In this document: positions 8,086-16,613 of the stretch, one piece after another | Layout: every line of letters starts with the position of its first letter | How positions within the stretch are numbered: position 1 is the first letter of the stretch | Assembly (NCBI RefSeq): GCF_015767275.1 | Contig: NZ_JADWMY010000008.1 | Location: 1 to 64,000 of the forward strand | Source: Herbaspirillum sp. AP02 | GTDB lineage: Bacteria > Pseudomonadota > Gammaproteobacteria > Burkholderiales > Burkholderiaceae_D | Reading direction: 5' to 3' | DNA length: 64,000 bases | The notes under the pieces: generated by a model | What the model was told of the DNA's origin: nothing | The model's database searches: none | What the model saw: only the letters and a program-made list of their open reading frames with translations | Made by a program: the position numbers and the translations under genes

Positions 8086-8120
8086 AAAGAAAGCGTCTTG
8101 ACTGACGCTTTCTTTTTTCT
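8086..8120 (+). terminator. Rho-independent terminator after the autotransporter remnant
   Basis: A perfect 12-bp stem (8086-8097 AAAGAAAGCGTC with 8104-8115) encloses a 6-nt loop and runs into a T-rich tail. The A-run before the stem would let it work on both strands. It separates the autotransporter remnant from the sulfotransferase operon. Confidence 0.85.
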
Positions 8121-8353
8121 GTCGATCCATTCTCGATGGGTGACTACGCGATGGACCGATCGGGGGCTGCGCATGAAATTTTCAATATGAAACAATGCGT
8201 TGCCACTTCAGGCAGCGGGCGCCCCGGGCGCACCTGGCCATGGGTGAAGGGGCTAGCCGAAGGCTTTGTCTTGCCCCCAGGGAGGGAGCAGGGAATAATG
8301 CCAGCCTGGCATCACCATGAGAAACTGGCCTGAACTGGATTTGCGGAGCATCT

Positions 8354-10447
8354 TTGGACTCGAATAATTTCCCCTACGCTGAACAACTGACCATCCAGCA
8401 GGCGCTGCAACGCGCCTATGCACACTGGAACGCCGGGCAGGCGCCACAGGCAGAGCAGTTGTGCCTGCGCGTGTTGCAGGTGATTCCGCAACAGCCCGAT
8501 GCGCTGAACCTGCTGGCGGTGATGGCGCACGCCTACGGCAAGCTGGATATGGCGGTGGATTTCCTGCGGCGCGCTTGCCAGCATCCGGAGACACCGGCCT
8601 CCTACCTGAGCAACCTGGCCGAGATGTGCCGCCAGAAAGGCCTGCTGGCCGAAGCCGAACAAGCGGCGCAGCGGGCCGTCAAGATCGATCCAGGGCTGGT
8701 TGCCGGCTGGAGCAATCTGGGCATCATCCTGCAGGAGAGCGGCAAGCTTGATGAAAGCCTGGTCTGTCTGGAAAAAGTCGCTGCGCTGCAGCCTGAGAAT
8801 GCACAGTCGCACAACAACCTGGCCAATACCTGCAAGCGCCTGGGCCTGCTGGAACGGGCGCAAGCGGCCTACCAGAAAGCACTGGCACTGAATCCAGGCT
8901 ACGCCGAGGCGCACAGCAACCTGGCATTCCTGCTGACCGAGCAAGGCCGCTTCGATGAAGCCGTTGCCGCCGGGCGTGCGGCCATCGAGCTCAATCCGCA
9001 ACTGGCCGACGCCTATCTCAACCTGGCCGAGGTGGAGATCTCGCGTTCGCGCAATGACGCCGCGCTGCAATGGCTCAATGCCTTGCTGTCCTTCGCGCCG
9101 AAACATCCTGGCGGCCTGTCTGCGCTCGCGCAAGTCCTCGACAAGGCGGGCCGTGGTGAAGAAGCGTTGGCTGCAGCGCGTGATGCCGTCGCCGTCAGTC
9201 CCGACAACGCCAATGCGCATCATGTGCTGGGGCTGCGCCTGCAAAGCATGGGACAGCACGAGGCAGCGCTGGCGGAATTCCGTCAGGCCGCTGCACTGCC
9301 GGGGACAGTGGCCGAGGATGCGCTCATCTCGATTGCCAACGCGCATCTGGAGAATGGCGACAAGGAGGCCGCCATTGCCGCCTTCGCCCACGCCCTGCAA
9401 ACCTATCCCGGTTCCACCAAGGCCATGGCAGCACGCATCGATACCCGCAAGTTCCGTGCTGACGATCCCGATATCGCCGCCATGGAAGCGGCGCTGGCGG
9501 TGACGCCGCCGCCCGGCATCAGCATCCGGATGAATCTGCATTTCGCGCTGGGCAAGGCGTATCTGGACACCGGCGAATCGGCCTTGGCATTCGAACACTT
9601 GAATCGTGGCAACGCCATCAAGCGCGCCACCTTCAGTTATGACGGTGCTGCCGTGTCGGCGTGGATGCAACGCATCACCGACACCTTCACGCCCGAACTG
9701 ATGCAGCGCCTGTCCGCCGGCGGCGCATCCTCTGACTTGCCGGTGTTCATCATCGGCATGCCACGTTCCGGCACCACGCTGGTGGAGCAGATCCTGGCTT
9801 CGCATCCGGACATCCACGGCGCCGGCGAACTGTCGGCCCTGCGTCATGCAGTGGATCGTGCGGTGGTCTTCCCCGACAAGGTGGCCCATCTGGATGCGGC
9901 CGCCCTGCAACGTATCGGTGAAGACTACCTGGCCCAGGTACGGCCGCTGGCGCCCCACGCTGCGCGGGTGGTTGACAAGATGCCGGCCAACTTCCTGCAT
10001 GCCGGACTGATCCCGCTGATCCTGTCGGGGGCGCGCATCATCCATTGCCGGCGTGATCCGGTTGACACCTGCCTGTCGTGCTACAGCAAGCATTTCGCCG
10101 GTGAGCAGCTCTTCAGCTACCAGATGGACGAGCTGGGCCAGTTCTACCGCGCCTATCAGGATCTGATGGCGCATCTGCGGCAGGTGCTGCCGCCGGAACG
10201 ATTCATCGAAGTCGATTATGAAGCGGTGGTTGACGATCTCGAAGGTCAGGCGCGCCGCTTGATCGACTTCACCGGCCTGCCCTGGAATGATGCCTGCCTG
10301 GCCTTCCACGAAACCCGGCGCATCGTGCGCACGGCCAGCGTAGCCCAGGTGCGCCAGCCGATCTACACCTCCTCCAAGGGCCGCTGGCGCCAGCACGAGG
10401 CACACCTTGGCCCCTTGCTGGCCGCGTTGGCCATGGAGCAGCAATGA
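8354..10447 (+). CDS. TPR-repeat sulfotransferase
   Basis: A 697-residue cytoplasmic protein. Residues 1 to about 400 are roughly ten tetratricopeptide repeats (for example HSNLAFLLTEQGRFDEA), a protein-binding superhelix. The C-terminal third is a P-loop sulfotransferase: PAPS 5'-phosphosulfate loop at 470-476 (PRSGTTL) and 3'-phosphate site at 566-572 (RRDPVDT). The family transfers sulfate from PAPS to a sugar or protein hydroxyl. No signal peptide or membrane helix is seen. The start is a TTG preceded by GGAG at 8345-8348; no ATG upstream fits. The gene overlaps the next one by ATGA, and the third gene makes PAPS, which strongly supports sulfotransferase function. The acceptor is unknown. 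Confidence 0.88.
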   Translation: MDSNNFPYAEQLTIQQALQRAYAHWNAGQAPQAEQLCLRVLQVIPQQPDALNLLAVMAHAYGKLDMAVDFLRRACQHPETPASYLSNLAEMCRQKGLLAEAEQAAQRAVKIDPGLVAGWSNLGIILQESGKLDESLVCLEKVAALQPENAQSHNNLANTCKRLGLLERAQAAYQKALALNPGYAEAHSNLAFLLTEQGRFDEAVAAGRAAIELNPQLADAYLNLAEVEISRSRNDAALQWLNALLSFAPKHPGGLSALAQVLDKAGRGEEALAAARDAVAVSPDNANAHHVLGLRLQSMGQHEAALAEFRQAAALPGTVAEDALISIANAHLENGDKEAAIAAFAHALQTYPGSTKAMAARIDTRKFRADDPDIAAMEAALAVTPPPGISIRMNLHFALGKAYLDTGESALAFEHLNRGNAIKRATFSYDGAAVSAWMQRITDTFTPELMQRLSAGGASSDLPVFIIGMPRSGTTLVEQILASHPDIHGAGELSALRHAVDRAVVFPDKVAHLDAAALQRIGEDYLAQVRPLAPHAARVVDKMPANFLHAGLIPLILSGARIIHCRRDPVDTCLSCYSKHFAGEQLFSYQMDELGQFYRAYQDLMAHLRQVLPPERFIEVDYEAVVDDLEGQARRLIDFTGLPWNDACLAFHETRRIVRTASVAQVRQPIYTSSKGRWRQHEAHLGPLLAALAMEQQ

Positions 10448-11613
10448 GCCAGGTGCCCATCGACCTCAACGCCATCCACCAGCGAGCCAACGCGCTGCTG
10501 CAGGCCGAGCGCTGGGCCGAGGCCGAGACGCTGCTGCGTCAGGCGTTGGCTTCGGGCACCGGGCCGATTCTCTTGTGGCGCCAGCTGTATGCGGCGTTTC
10601 GCCAGCAGGGCAAGTATACCGAGGCGACCCAGGTCATGGAGATGGTGGTGCAGACCACGCCCGGCGACATGGGTGCGCGTTTCGACCTGGCCGAGCTATT
10701 GCTGGTCCAGGGCGAATTCACGCGAGGGTGGCGCGAATACCGCTTCCGCTACAAGCTCGACCACACGCGCGGCATCGAGCGCCATGTCCAGCAGCCACGC
10801 TGGGAGGGCCAGCCGATTGCCGGCAAGACGCTGCTGATCCACGACGAACAGGGGTACGGCGACACCTTCCAGTTCCTGCGACTGGTGGCCCAGGCGCGTG
10901 CGCGCAGCGGTGCGCATGTGGTGCTGGAAGTGAATCAGGAGACCTATAATTTGGCGCGTGGCATCGTCGGACATGACCAGTTGATTACGCGTGGCACGCT
11001 GCCACCGCATTTCGATTTCCATTGCGAACTGATGAGCCTGCCGGCGGCGCTTGGCCTGCAATTGTCGGATCTGCCGGGGGCCACGCCCTACCTGTTCGCC
11101 GATATCTCACGGGTGGAGAAATGGCGGGCGCGCCTGGCCGGCCTGCCGCGTCCGCTGGTGGGCCTGGTATGGGCCGGTCGCCCCACCCATACCAACGACA
11201 AGCGCCGTTCGCTGGCACTGGCGGACCTGGCGCCACTGGCCCAGGAAGGCATCACCTTCCTGGCGCTGCAAAAGGGGCCTGCGTCAGTGCAGGCCGCCAC
11301 GCCGCCGGCGGGCATGTCATTGCTGTCGCTGGGCGACGAGATCCTGGACTTTGACGACACCGCCGCCATCCTCAGCCTGATCGATGTCATGGTATCGGTG
11401 GATTCGTCGCCGGTACACCTGGCCGGTGCGCTCGGCTGTCCGGCCTGGGTACTGCTCCCATTCTTGCCCGACTGGCGCTGGCTGCTCAATCGCGAAGACA
11501 CGCCGTGGTATCCCTCGCTGAGGCTATTCCGCCAACGGGAGTCGAATCAGTGGGCGGGGGTATTGCAGCAGGTTGCCACTGAACTCGCCAAACTCAAGGA
11601 GGCTGGGCGATGA
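10444..11613 (+). CDS. TPR protein with GT-B (glycosyltransferase family 9-like) domain
   Basis: A 389-residue protein. Residues 1 to about 95 contain TPR-like helices (LLRQALASG; YTEATQVMEMVV), followed by the GWREYRFRY signature common to TPR/glycosyltransferase hybrids and the HDEQGYGDTFQFLR segment. The C-terminal half resembles the nucleotide-sugar-binding half of heptosyltransferase-type GT-B enzymes: GLVWAGRP, SVDSSPVHLAGALG near residues 317-330, and LPDWRW. It overlaps the sulfotransferase upstream and the APS kinase downstream by four bases each, so the three proteins are made together. It probably glycosylates the acceptor that the first gene sulfates, or uses its TPR part to hold it; this is inference. 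Confidence 0.8.
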   Translation: MSQVPIDLNAIHQRANALLQAERWAEAETLLRQALASGTGPILLWRQLYAAFRQQGKYTEATQVMEMVVQTTPGDMGARFDLAELLLVQGEFTRGWREYRFRYKLDHTRGIERHVQQPRWEGQPIAGKTLLIHDEQGYGDTFQFLRLVAQARARSGAHVVLEVNQETYNLARGIVGHDQLITRGTLPPHFDFHCELMSLPAALGLQLSDLPGATPYLFADISRVEKWRARLAGLPRPLVGLVWAGRPTHTNDKRRSLALADLAPLAQEGITFLALQKGPASVQAATPPAGMSLLSLGDEILDFDDTAAILSLIDVMVSVDSSPVHLAGALGCPAWVLLPFLPDWRWLLNREDTPWYPSLRLFRQRESNQWAGVLQQVATELAKLKEAGR

Positions 11614-12212
11614 CCGGTCCTGCAGACCAGCTTACCCCCGTCAGTCATACGCTGGGGCAGGACGAGCGCCAGGCCCACTATGGTCACGCCGGCGCCGTGC
11701 TGTGGCTGACCGGCCTGTCGGCGTCGGGCAAGTCCAGCCTGGCCATGGCGCTGGAGCAGGCGCTGATGGCGCGGGGCTACTCCTGCTATGTGCTGGATGG
11801 CGACAACGTGCGGCGAGGTCTGAATGCCAATCTCGGCTTTAGTCCGGAAGACCGCAGCGAAAACATCCGCCGCGTGGGCGAAGTGGCGGCGCTGTTCGCC
11901 GATGCGGGACTGGTGTGCATCACCGCCTTCATCTCGCCCTACCGCGAAGACCGCCTACGCGCACGTCAAGCCTGCCGTCACGCCTTCCATGAAATTCACG
12001 TGTCCACGGACCTGGCAACCTGCGAGGCGCGCGATCCCAAGGGCTTGTACAAGCTGGCGCATGCCGGCCAGCTCAAGGAATTCACCGGCGTCAGCGCACC
12101 CTATGAGGCGCCCGAGCATCCGGACTATGTGGTTGACAGTGGTCAAGAGACGTTGCTGGAAAGCACCTCCAAGCTAGTTGACTATGTGATCGGTTGCCTG
12201 CCTCTTCGTTGA
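11610..12212 (+). CDS. cysC: Adenylyl-sulfate (APS) kinase
   Basis: Phosphorylates APS to PAPS with ATP in the cytoplasm. The 200 residues match the usual stand-alone size. The Walker A loop is GLSASGKS at 35-42, followed by the APS site (DGDNVRRGLN, FSPEDRSENIRR) and the lid region (DPKGLYKLAHAG; FTGVSAPYEAPEHP). It is a complete enzyme by motif. In sulfate assimilation cysC usually sits with cysDN; here it is the third gene of an operon led by a sulfotransferase, so its product is probably destined for sulfation rather than cysteine synthesis. The start overlaps the preceding gene by ATGA. Confidence 0.95.
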   Translation: MTGPADQLTPVSHTLGQDERQAHYGHAGAVLWLTGLSASGKSSLAMALEQALMARGYSCYVLDGDNVRRGLNANLGFSPEDRSENIRRVGEVAALFADAGLVCITAFISPYREDRLRARQACRHAFHEIHVSTDLATCEARDPKGLYKLAHAGQLKEFTGVSAPYEAPEHPDYVVDSGQETLLESTSKLVDYVIGCLPLR

Positions 12213-12232
12213 AACTGAAAAGGCCTAAAAGT

Positions 12233-12425
12233 ATGAGAAGCATAGAAATGCCTGCAGATTCGCCAGTCATCCTGAAGCAGTGTCGGCACGGTCCGCTGTT
12301 GTTCTTGCGCGGTGATCAGATCACTTGAACTATACGGAGAGTTCAGTGAGCTTGAATCTGCACTGTTCGGTCAGATCGTGCGGCCAGGTTCTCATGTAGT
12401 CGAAATCGGCGCGAACGGGATGTCT
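12233..12425 (+). pseudogene. FkbM-family methyltransferase, frameshifted and truncated
   Basis: A 31-codon frame (ATG 12233, stop 12326-12328) ends in PLLFLRGDQ. In the adjacent frame from about 12312 the reading continues RSLELYGEFSELESALF and then RPGSHVVEIGANG, the N-terminal motifs and SAM-binding motif I of FkbM methyltransferases. The two halves are joined in an intact gene, so there is a frameshift near 12312-12320. After motif I the similarity fades; weakly similar words may continue to about 12540, where the minus-strand S4 gene begins. About 200 residues of catalytic domain are gone. It lies 20 bp behind cysC and was probably the fourth gene of that operon. Confidence 0.65.
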
Positions 12426-12542
12426 GCTACCTGTCGCCACCGCCTGCTTCCAGCCAGTAGCGAGCAGTCAGGGTCATGTCGTTGCTGCGGGTATACAGCA
12501 GGCAAGGATCATTGCTTGCATCCCCGACTTGCGCAGGGCTCT

Positions 12543-12764
12543 TCATTCGGCGATCACGGTGATCTGCACATCACCCAGCGTGACTTTCTGGCCGACCGTG
12601 ATCTTGCAGGTCTTGCGGCTTTCGGGCTTGCCGTTGACCCGCACATGGCCCTCGGCCACCAGTTGCTTGCCGGCGCCGCCGCTGTCGCACAGGCCGCAGA
12701 GCTTGAGCAGCTGGTTCAGTTCGACATGGGGACGACCCTGCAGCGGGAAGGTGATCTTTTGCAT
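12543..12764 (-). CDS. Small S4-domain RNA-binding protein (YbcJ-like)
   Basis: A 73-residue protein consisting of one S4 fold: ELNQLLKLCGLCDSGG, then LVAEGHVRVNGKPESRK. This matches the single-domain S4 proteins related to E. coli YbcJ. S4 domains bind structured RNA, commonly rRNA; the specific role of the small stand-alone forms is unsettled. Its upstream neighbour on the same strand is narL, 83 bp away. Downstream is the broken methyltransferase, so it marks the edge of the core region. Confidence 0.85.
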   Translation of the reverse strand: MQKITFPLQGRPHVELNQLLKLCGLCDSGGAGKQLVAEGHVRVNGKPESRKTCKITVGQKVTLGDVQITVIAE

Positions 12765-12847
12765 ATGCTTTCTTTCGGGAGCGCAGCCCCGGGCGGAGCG
12801 GACGTGCGGCCAGGGGGCGTGGAACAGGGAGCGGTAAGGTACGCCGC

Positions 12848-13504
12848 TCAGGGCGTTTTGTCCAGACCGTGTTCCACAGCATACACCGCAATCTGCACCC
12901 GACTGGAGAGCTTCAGTTTCTTGAGGATGTTCTGGACATGGATCTTCACCGTGCTCTCGGCCACGTCCAGGGTGCGGGCGATCTCCTTGTTGCTCTCGCC
13001 ACGGGCCACGCAGGCCATGGTCTCGCGCTCGCGGGTAGTCAGCCTGTCGCGGGCAGCCGCCACCTGGGCCGGCGCCTGGTGCGCGGCGCGGAACTGCATC
13101 ACCAGCTTGGCCGTCATCGCCTCCGAGATCACCGGCTCGCCGGCGGCGGCGCGCTTGATGGCCTGCACCAGGTAGTCGGCCTCGATGTTCTTGAGCAGGT
13201 AACCGGCGGCGCCATTGTGCAGGGCGGTGCTGAGGTCGTCGGCCTCTTCCGAGACCGACAGCATCAGCACGGCGGTGTCGGGCAGGTCTTCCACGATCAG
13301 TTGCATCGCTTCCAGTCCCGACAGGCCGGGCATGTTCAAGTCCATCAGTACCACGTCGGGCTGCAGCTGGCGGGCGCGCTTGACGCCGTCCAGGCCATCG
13401 ACGGCTTCGCCGACGATCTCGAATTCGGGATGGCGTTGCAGCAGCAGGCGCACGCCGCTGCGAAACAGGGTGTGATCATCGACGAGCAGGATACGGATGG
13501 GCAT
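12848..13504 (-). CDS. narL: Nitrate/nitrite response regulator NarL
   Basis: A 218-residue NarL/FixJ-type DNA-binding regulator. The receiver domain has the acidic pair D9-D10, phospho-acceptor Asp55 (VVLMDLNMPG), and the Thr/Ser and Lys positions (MLSVSEEAD; YLLKN). The C-terminal LuxR-type helix-turn-helix begins LTTRERETM and includes NKEIARTLDVAESTVKIH. It lies 37 bp after narX, the cognate sensor. In the family the phosphorylated form activates narK/narG promoters in nitrate. Placement at the distal end of the nar gene run suggests co-expression with the system it controls. Confidence 0.92.
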   Translation of the reverse strand: MPIRILLVDDHTLFRSGVRLLLQRHPEFEIVGEAVDGLDGVKRARQLQPDVVLMDLNMPGLSGLEAMQLIVEDLPDTAVLMLSVSEEADDLSTALHNGAAGYLLKNIEADYLVQAIKRAAAGEPVISEAMTAKLVMQFRAAHQAPAQVAAARDRLTTRERETMACVARGESNKEIARTLDVAESTVKIHVQNILKKLKLSSRVQIAVYAVEHGLDKTP

Positions 13505-13541
13505 GGTGCGATGGTTCCTTGCAAAGAATGAGGGGCGGCGC

Positions 13542-15482
13542 TCAGGCCACGAGGCGTTCCTGGCGCATCAGGCGGACGGTGACGCAGGTACCTTCACCGG
13601 GCTGGCTGTCGATCAGCAGTTGCGCGCCCAGGCGGTCGGCGCGTTCCTGCATGATGCGCAGGCCCACGTGGTCGCTGCCCTTGGCGCTGGCCTTGTCGAG
13701 CTGGAAGCCGTGACCGTCGTCGCGCACCGTCAGGCAGAAGTCGCGGCCATTGGCGACGGCGATATCCACCCGATTGGCGTGGGCATGCTTGCGGATATTC
13801 GACAGTGCCTCCTGCAGGATGAACAGCACCTGCAACTGCTGTTCCGGGGCCAGCGGTGGACCATCGCCGCTGATGGCGATGGCACCCTGCAGGCCGGTCT
13901 GGCGCTGCAGCTTGTCGAGCGACTTGTGCATTTCGGAGTCGAGGCTGCTGTCCTGCAGGCGGCTACGGAAGTTGAGCAGCAGTTCGCGCACGTCTTCATA
14001 GTTTTCCTGCACGCCGGTGCGCAGCATGGGGGTGATCTCGCGGATCTCGGCCAGGTTCTCGCGCGCCAGCGAATCCTCCAGCATCTGCACCTGCAGGTTG
14101 AGGAAGTTCAGTCCCTGGGCAATGCTGTCATGCAGGCCCTGGGCCATCAGGTTGCGTTCGTGGGCGATGGCGTATTCCCTCTCGCGGGCGATCAGGCGCT
14201 GATTCTCGATGGCCGCGCCAAGATGGCGGCCCAGGGTCTCCAGCAGGCGGCGCTCGTCGCTGTCGATGCTGCGCTCCTGCAGGAAATGCAGGGAGAAACT
14301 GCCGATGGCCTGTTCCCGCACCAGGATCTGGAACACGCCCAGCGCCAGCGCACCTTCTTCCTGGCAGCGGTAGCGGCGCTGCCCGTCGAGTTCGCGGAAA
14401 TCGCTTACCAGGATCACCCCCTGCCGGGTGGCCGCGCCGCACAGGCAGTCGTCGACCTTGATGCAACGTTCTTCATCGATGATCTTGTCGGAAATCCCCT
14501 CGTGCACCGTGAGATAGAGATTGCCGCGTTCATCCAGGATGCGCACCGTCCCGCCATCGGCCTGCATGCGCTGCATGATGCGCTTCAGGAAACCGTCGCA
14601 CAGGGCTTCGATGGTATGCGCGCCCGAGAGGAAATCGGTGATTTCGTAGAGCGTGCCGACTTCTTCGTTCTGCTCGCGCAGGCGGGCGGTCTTTTCGGCT
14701 ACGCGCTCTGCCAGGGTGCGGTGCACGCCTTGCACATGGTCGGCCATCTGGTTGAAGGCCTGGGCCAGCTGGCCGAATTCGTCTTCACTCTCCACCGCCA
14801 GCCGCACGTCCAGGTCGTTTTGCGACATGCGCGCAATGCCCGCCTGCATGCGCCGCACCGGACCGACGATCCACAGGTAGAGCAGGTATAGCACGGCGAT
14901 GCTGGCCGCCAGCGCCAGGAAGATCAGCGCCGTCTGGCACAGCCGCAGCCAGGTGGTCTTGCCGGTCAGGTCGGCTTCCACATAGGCCACCAGCAGGTTG
15001 ATGTCACCCACGAAGTCGGGCAGTTCCTGCAGGTAGCGATCCAGCGCCTGCTGGCGCAGTGCCGGGTCGTCCGCCTCCTGCACGGCGCGGGCGTGGACCT
15101 GCATGCGCTGCCGCCACTGGTCTTGTACGCGCAGCAATTGTTCGTGAATGGGGCCGGTGGCGGCAACGAAACTGGGCTCGCCCGGCTGCCCGGTCTGGAC
15201 CAGTGCCAGAATCTGGCTGAAGCGTTCGATGTGGTGCTGGATGTCGGAACGTTCCTGCCCGTTTTCCATTGCCAGGCCCAACTCGTAGGAGCGCATGCGC
15301 AGGCTGCCGGCTTCATTGATGACGGTACCGCCGCCCTCCAGTTGCCAGGACAGCAGCAGGGTATAGCCGATGGCTGTCATGGTCAGTCCCAGGCCGACCA
15401 GCGTCATCAACAGGATGCGGAAGGTCAGTCGCTGGTAGGGTGGCAGCGGCTGCGGGGGGAGCGGCAGGGCAGGAGCAGGCAT
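13542..15482 (-). CDS. narX: Nitrate/nitrite sensor histidine kinase NarX
   Basis: A 646-residue inner-membrane sensor. Two membrane helices (about 22-44 and 184-206) enclose a periplasmic domain that begins with the nitrate-binding P-box (INEAGSLRMRSYEL). A HAMP segment follows (PVRRMQAGIARM), then a GAF-like region with several Cys residues (ERCIKVDDCLCG), and a HisKA_3 kinase core: phospho-acceptor in GLHDSIAQGLNFL, ATP-binding motifs EALSNIRKHAHA and DDGHGF. The order P-box, HAMP, Cys-bearing central module, HPK7 kinase is that of NarX/NarQ. It is followed by narL. Confidence 0.92.
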   Translation of the reverse strand: MPAPALPLPPQPLPPYQRLTFRILLMTLVGLGLTMTAIGYTLLLSWQLEGGGTVINEAGSLRMRSYELGLAMENGQERSDIQHHIERFSQILALVQTGQPGEPSFVAATGPIHEQLLRVQDQWRQRMQVHARAVQEADDPALRQQALDRYLQELPDFVGDINLLVAYVEADLTGKTTWLRLCQTALIFLALAASIAVLYLLYLWIVGPVRRMQAGIARMSQNDLDVRLAVESEDEFGQLAQAFNQMADHVQGVHRTLAERVAEKTARLREQNEEVGTLYEITDFLSGAHTIEALCDGFLKRIMQRMQADGGTVRILDERGNLYLTVHEGISDKIIDEERCIKVDDCLCGAATRQGVILVSDFRELDGQRRYRCQEEGALALGVFQILVREQAIGSFSLHFLQERSIDSDERRLLETLGRHLGAAIENQRLIAREREYAIAHERNLMAQGLHDSIAQGLNFLNLQVQMLEDSLARENLAEIREITPMLRTGVQENYEDVRELLLNFRSRLQDSSLDSEMHKSLDKLQRQTGLQGAIAISGDGPPLAPEQQLQVLFILQEALSNIRKHAHANRVDIAVANGRDFCLTVRDDGHGFQLDKASAKGSDHVGLRIMQERADRLGAQLLIDSQPGEGTCVTVRLMRQERLVA

Positions 15483-15596
15483 GGTGATTCACGGAGCAAG
15501 CCAGGGAAGCGGCAGTCTAGGCCGTTGTCCCGGCGAAAACACGGGGTCCAGGTCAATGTTTGTGCACTTCGTGGCGGTTTCACCGGTCCGAGATGC

Positions 15597-16604
15597 CTAG
15601 CCGCCGGTCTGCGACATGAACCGGATGATCTTGTGCGGTGCCTGACTGAATTCATGGCGCTCCGGCTTGCGTTCGATGGCCAGCCGGAGCGCCTCTTCCA
15701 GCCCGGCATCGTCGATGCCGGCGCGCAGCAGCGGGCGCAATTCCAGGCGCGCTTCCTGCCCCAGGCAGAGGTAGAGCGTGCCATCCACCGAGAGCCGCAC
15801 GCGGTTGCAGGTGGCGCAGAAGTGCTGGCTCATGGGTGTGATGAAACCCAGCGTGCAGCGACCATCGGCGCTGCCCCAGTAGCGGGCCGGGCCACCGCCC
15901 AGTTCGGCCGCCAGCGGCTGCAGGCCGAAGCGGGCCACCAGTGCATCGCGTAGCGGGCCCAGCGCGACGATGCCGCTGTTGCGACCGGTCTCGCCCATGG
16001 GCATGGCCTCGATCAGACGCAGGATGAAGCCCTGCGCGAAGCAGAACTCCGCCATGCGCGGCACCTCGTGTTCATTGACGCCGCGCAGTACCACCATGTT
16101 GACCTTGATGGGCGCAAATCCGGCATCCCTGGCGGCGGCCAGCCCCGCCATGACGCTCTGCAGGCTGTCGCGCCCGGTGATCTGCGCCACGCAGGCGCGT
16201 TCCAGGCTGTCCAGGCTGACGTTGATGCGCTGCACGCCGGCTGCCCGCAACGCGCTTGCATGCTTGTGCATCTGCGTGGCATTGGTGGACAGCGACAGCT
16301 CCTCCACTCCCGGCAACGCCGACAATTGCGCGGCCAGCGTGGGCAGCTTGCGCCGCATCAGCGGCTCGCCGCCGGTGAGTCGTATGCGCCCCACGCCCAG
16401 CCGGGCGAAGGCGGCGATCACCCGCGTGATCTCGTCGAAGTCGAGCCAGTTGGCCGGCGCCTCGAAACCGGAAAATCCCTTGGGCATGCAATAGCTGCAA
16501 CGCAGATCGCAGCGGTCGGTGACCGACAGCCGCACGTAGTCGATGCGCCGCCCGAAGCGGTCCAGCAAGGCCGGGCGGGAGAGCGGGGAAGCAGGCGAGC
16601 GCAT
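15597..16604 (-). CDS. moaA: GTP 3',8-cyclase MoaA
   Basis: A radical-SAM enzyme that starts molybdenum-cofactor synthesis by converting GTP to 3',8-cyclo-7,8-dihydro-GTP. It has 335 residues. The N-terminal [4Fe-4S] cluster ligands are C32, C36 and C39 (CDLRCSYC) and the C-terminal cluster is CATCNRVRLSVDG...CLG. SAM-binding GGEPL and the essential C-terminal Gly-Gly tail are present. It sits between ppiC and narX inside the nar cluster, so a dedicated moaA would raise cofactor supply when NarG is made. Another moaA may exist elsewhere in the genome. Confidence 0.95.
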   Translation of the reverse strand: MRSPASPLSRPALLDRFGRRIDYVRLSVTDRCDLRCSYCMPKGFSGFEAPANWLDFDEITRVIAAFARLGVGRIRLTGGEPLMRRKLPTLAAQLSALPGVEELSLSTNATQMHKHASALRAAGVQRINVSLDSLERACVAQITGRDSLQSVMAGLAAARDAGFAPIKVNMVVLRGVNEHEVPRMAEFCFAQGFILRLIEAMPMGETGRNSGIVALGPLRDALVARFGLQPLAAELGGGPARYWGSADGRCTLGFITPMSQHFCATCNRVRLSVDGTLYLCLGQEARLELRPLLRAGIDDAGLEEALRLAIERKPERHEFSQAPHKIIRFMSQTGG

Positions 16605-16613
16605 ACAGGCTCC

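Noticed and set aside
8321..8345. Sigma-54 promoter (TGGC...TTGC) upstream of the sulfotransferase
   Set aside because: The GG and GC elements are four bases too far apart for the -24/-12 spacing.
8312..10444. Minus-strand open frame of 710 codons opposite the TPR-sulfotransferase
   Set aside because: It mirrors codon periodicity of a clearly coding, motif-bearing gene on the other strand and has no domain pattern or ribosome site of its own.
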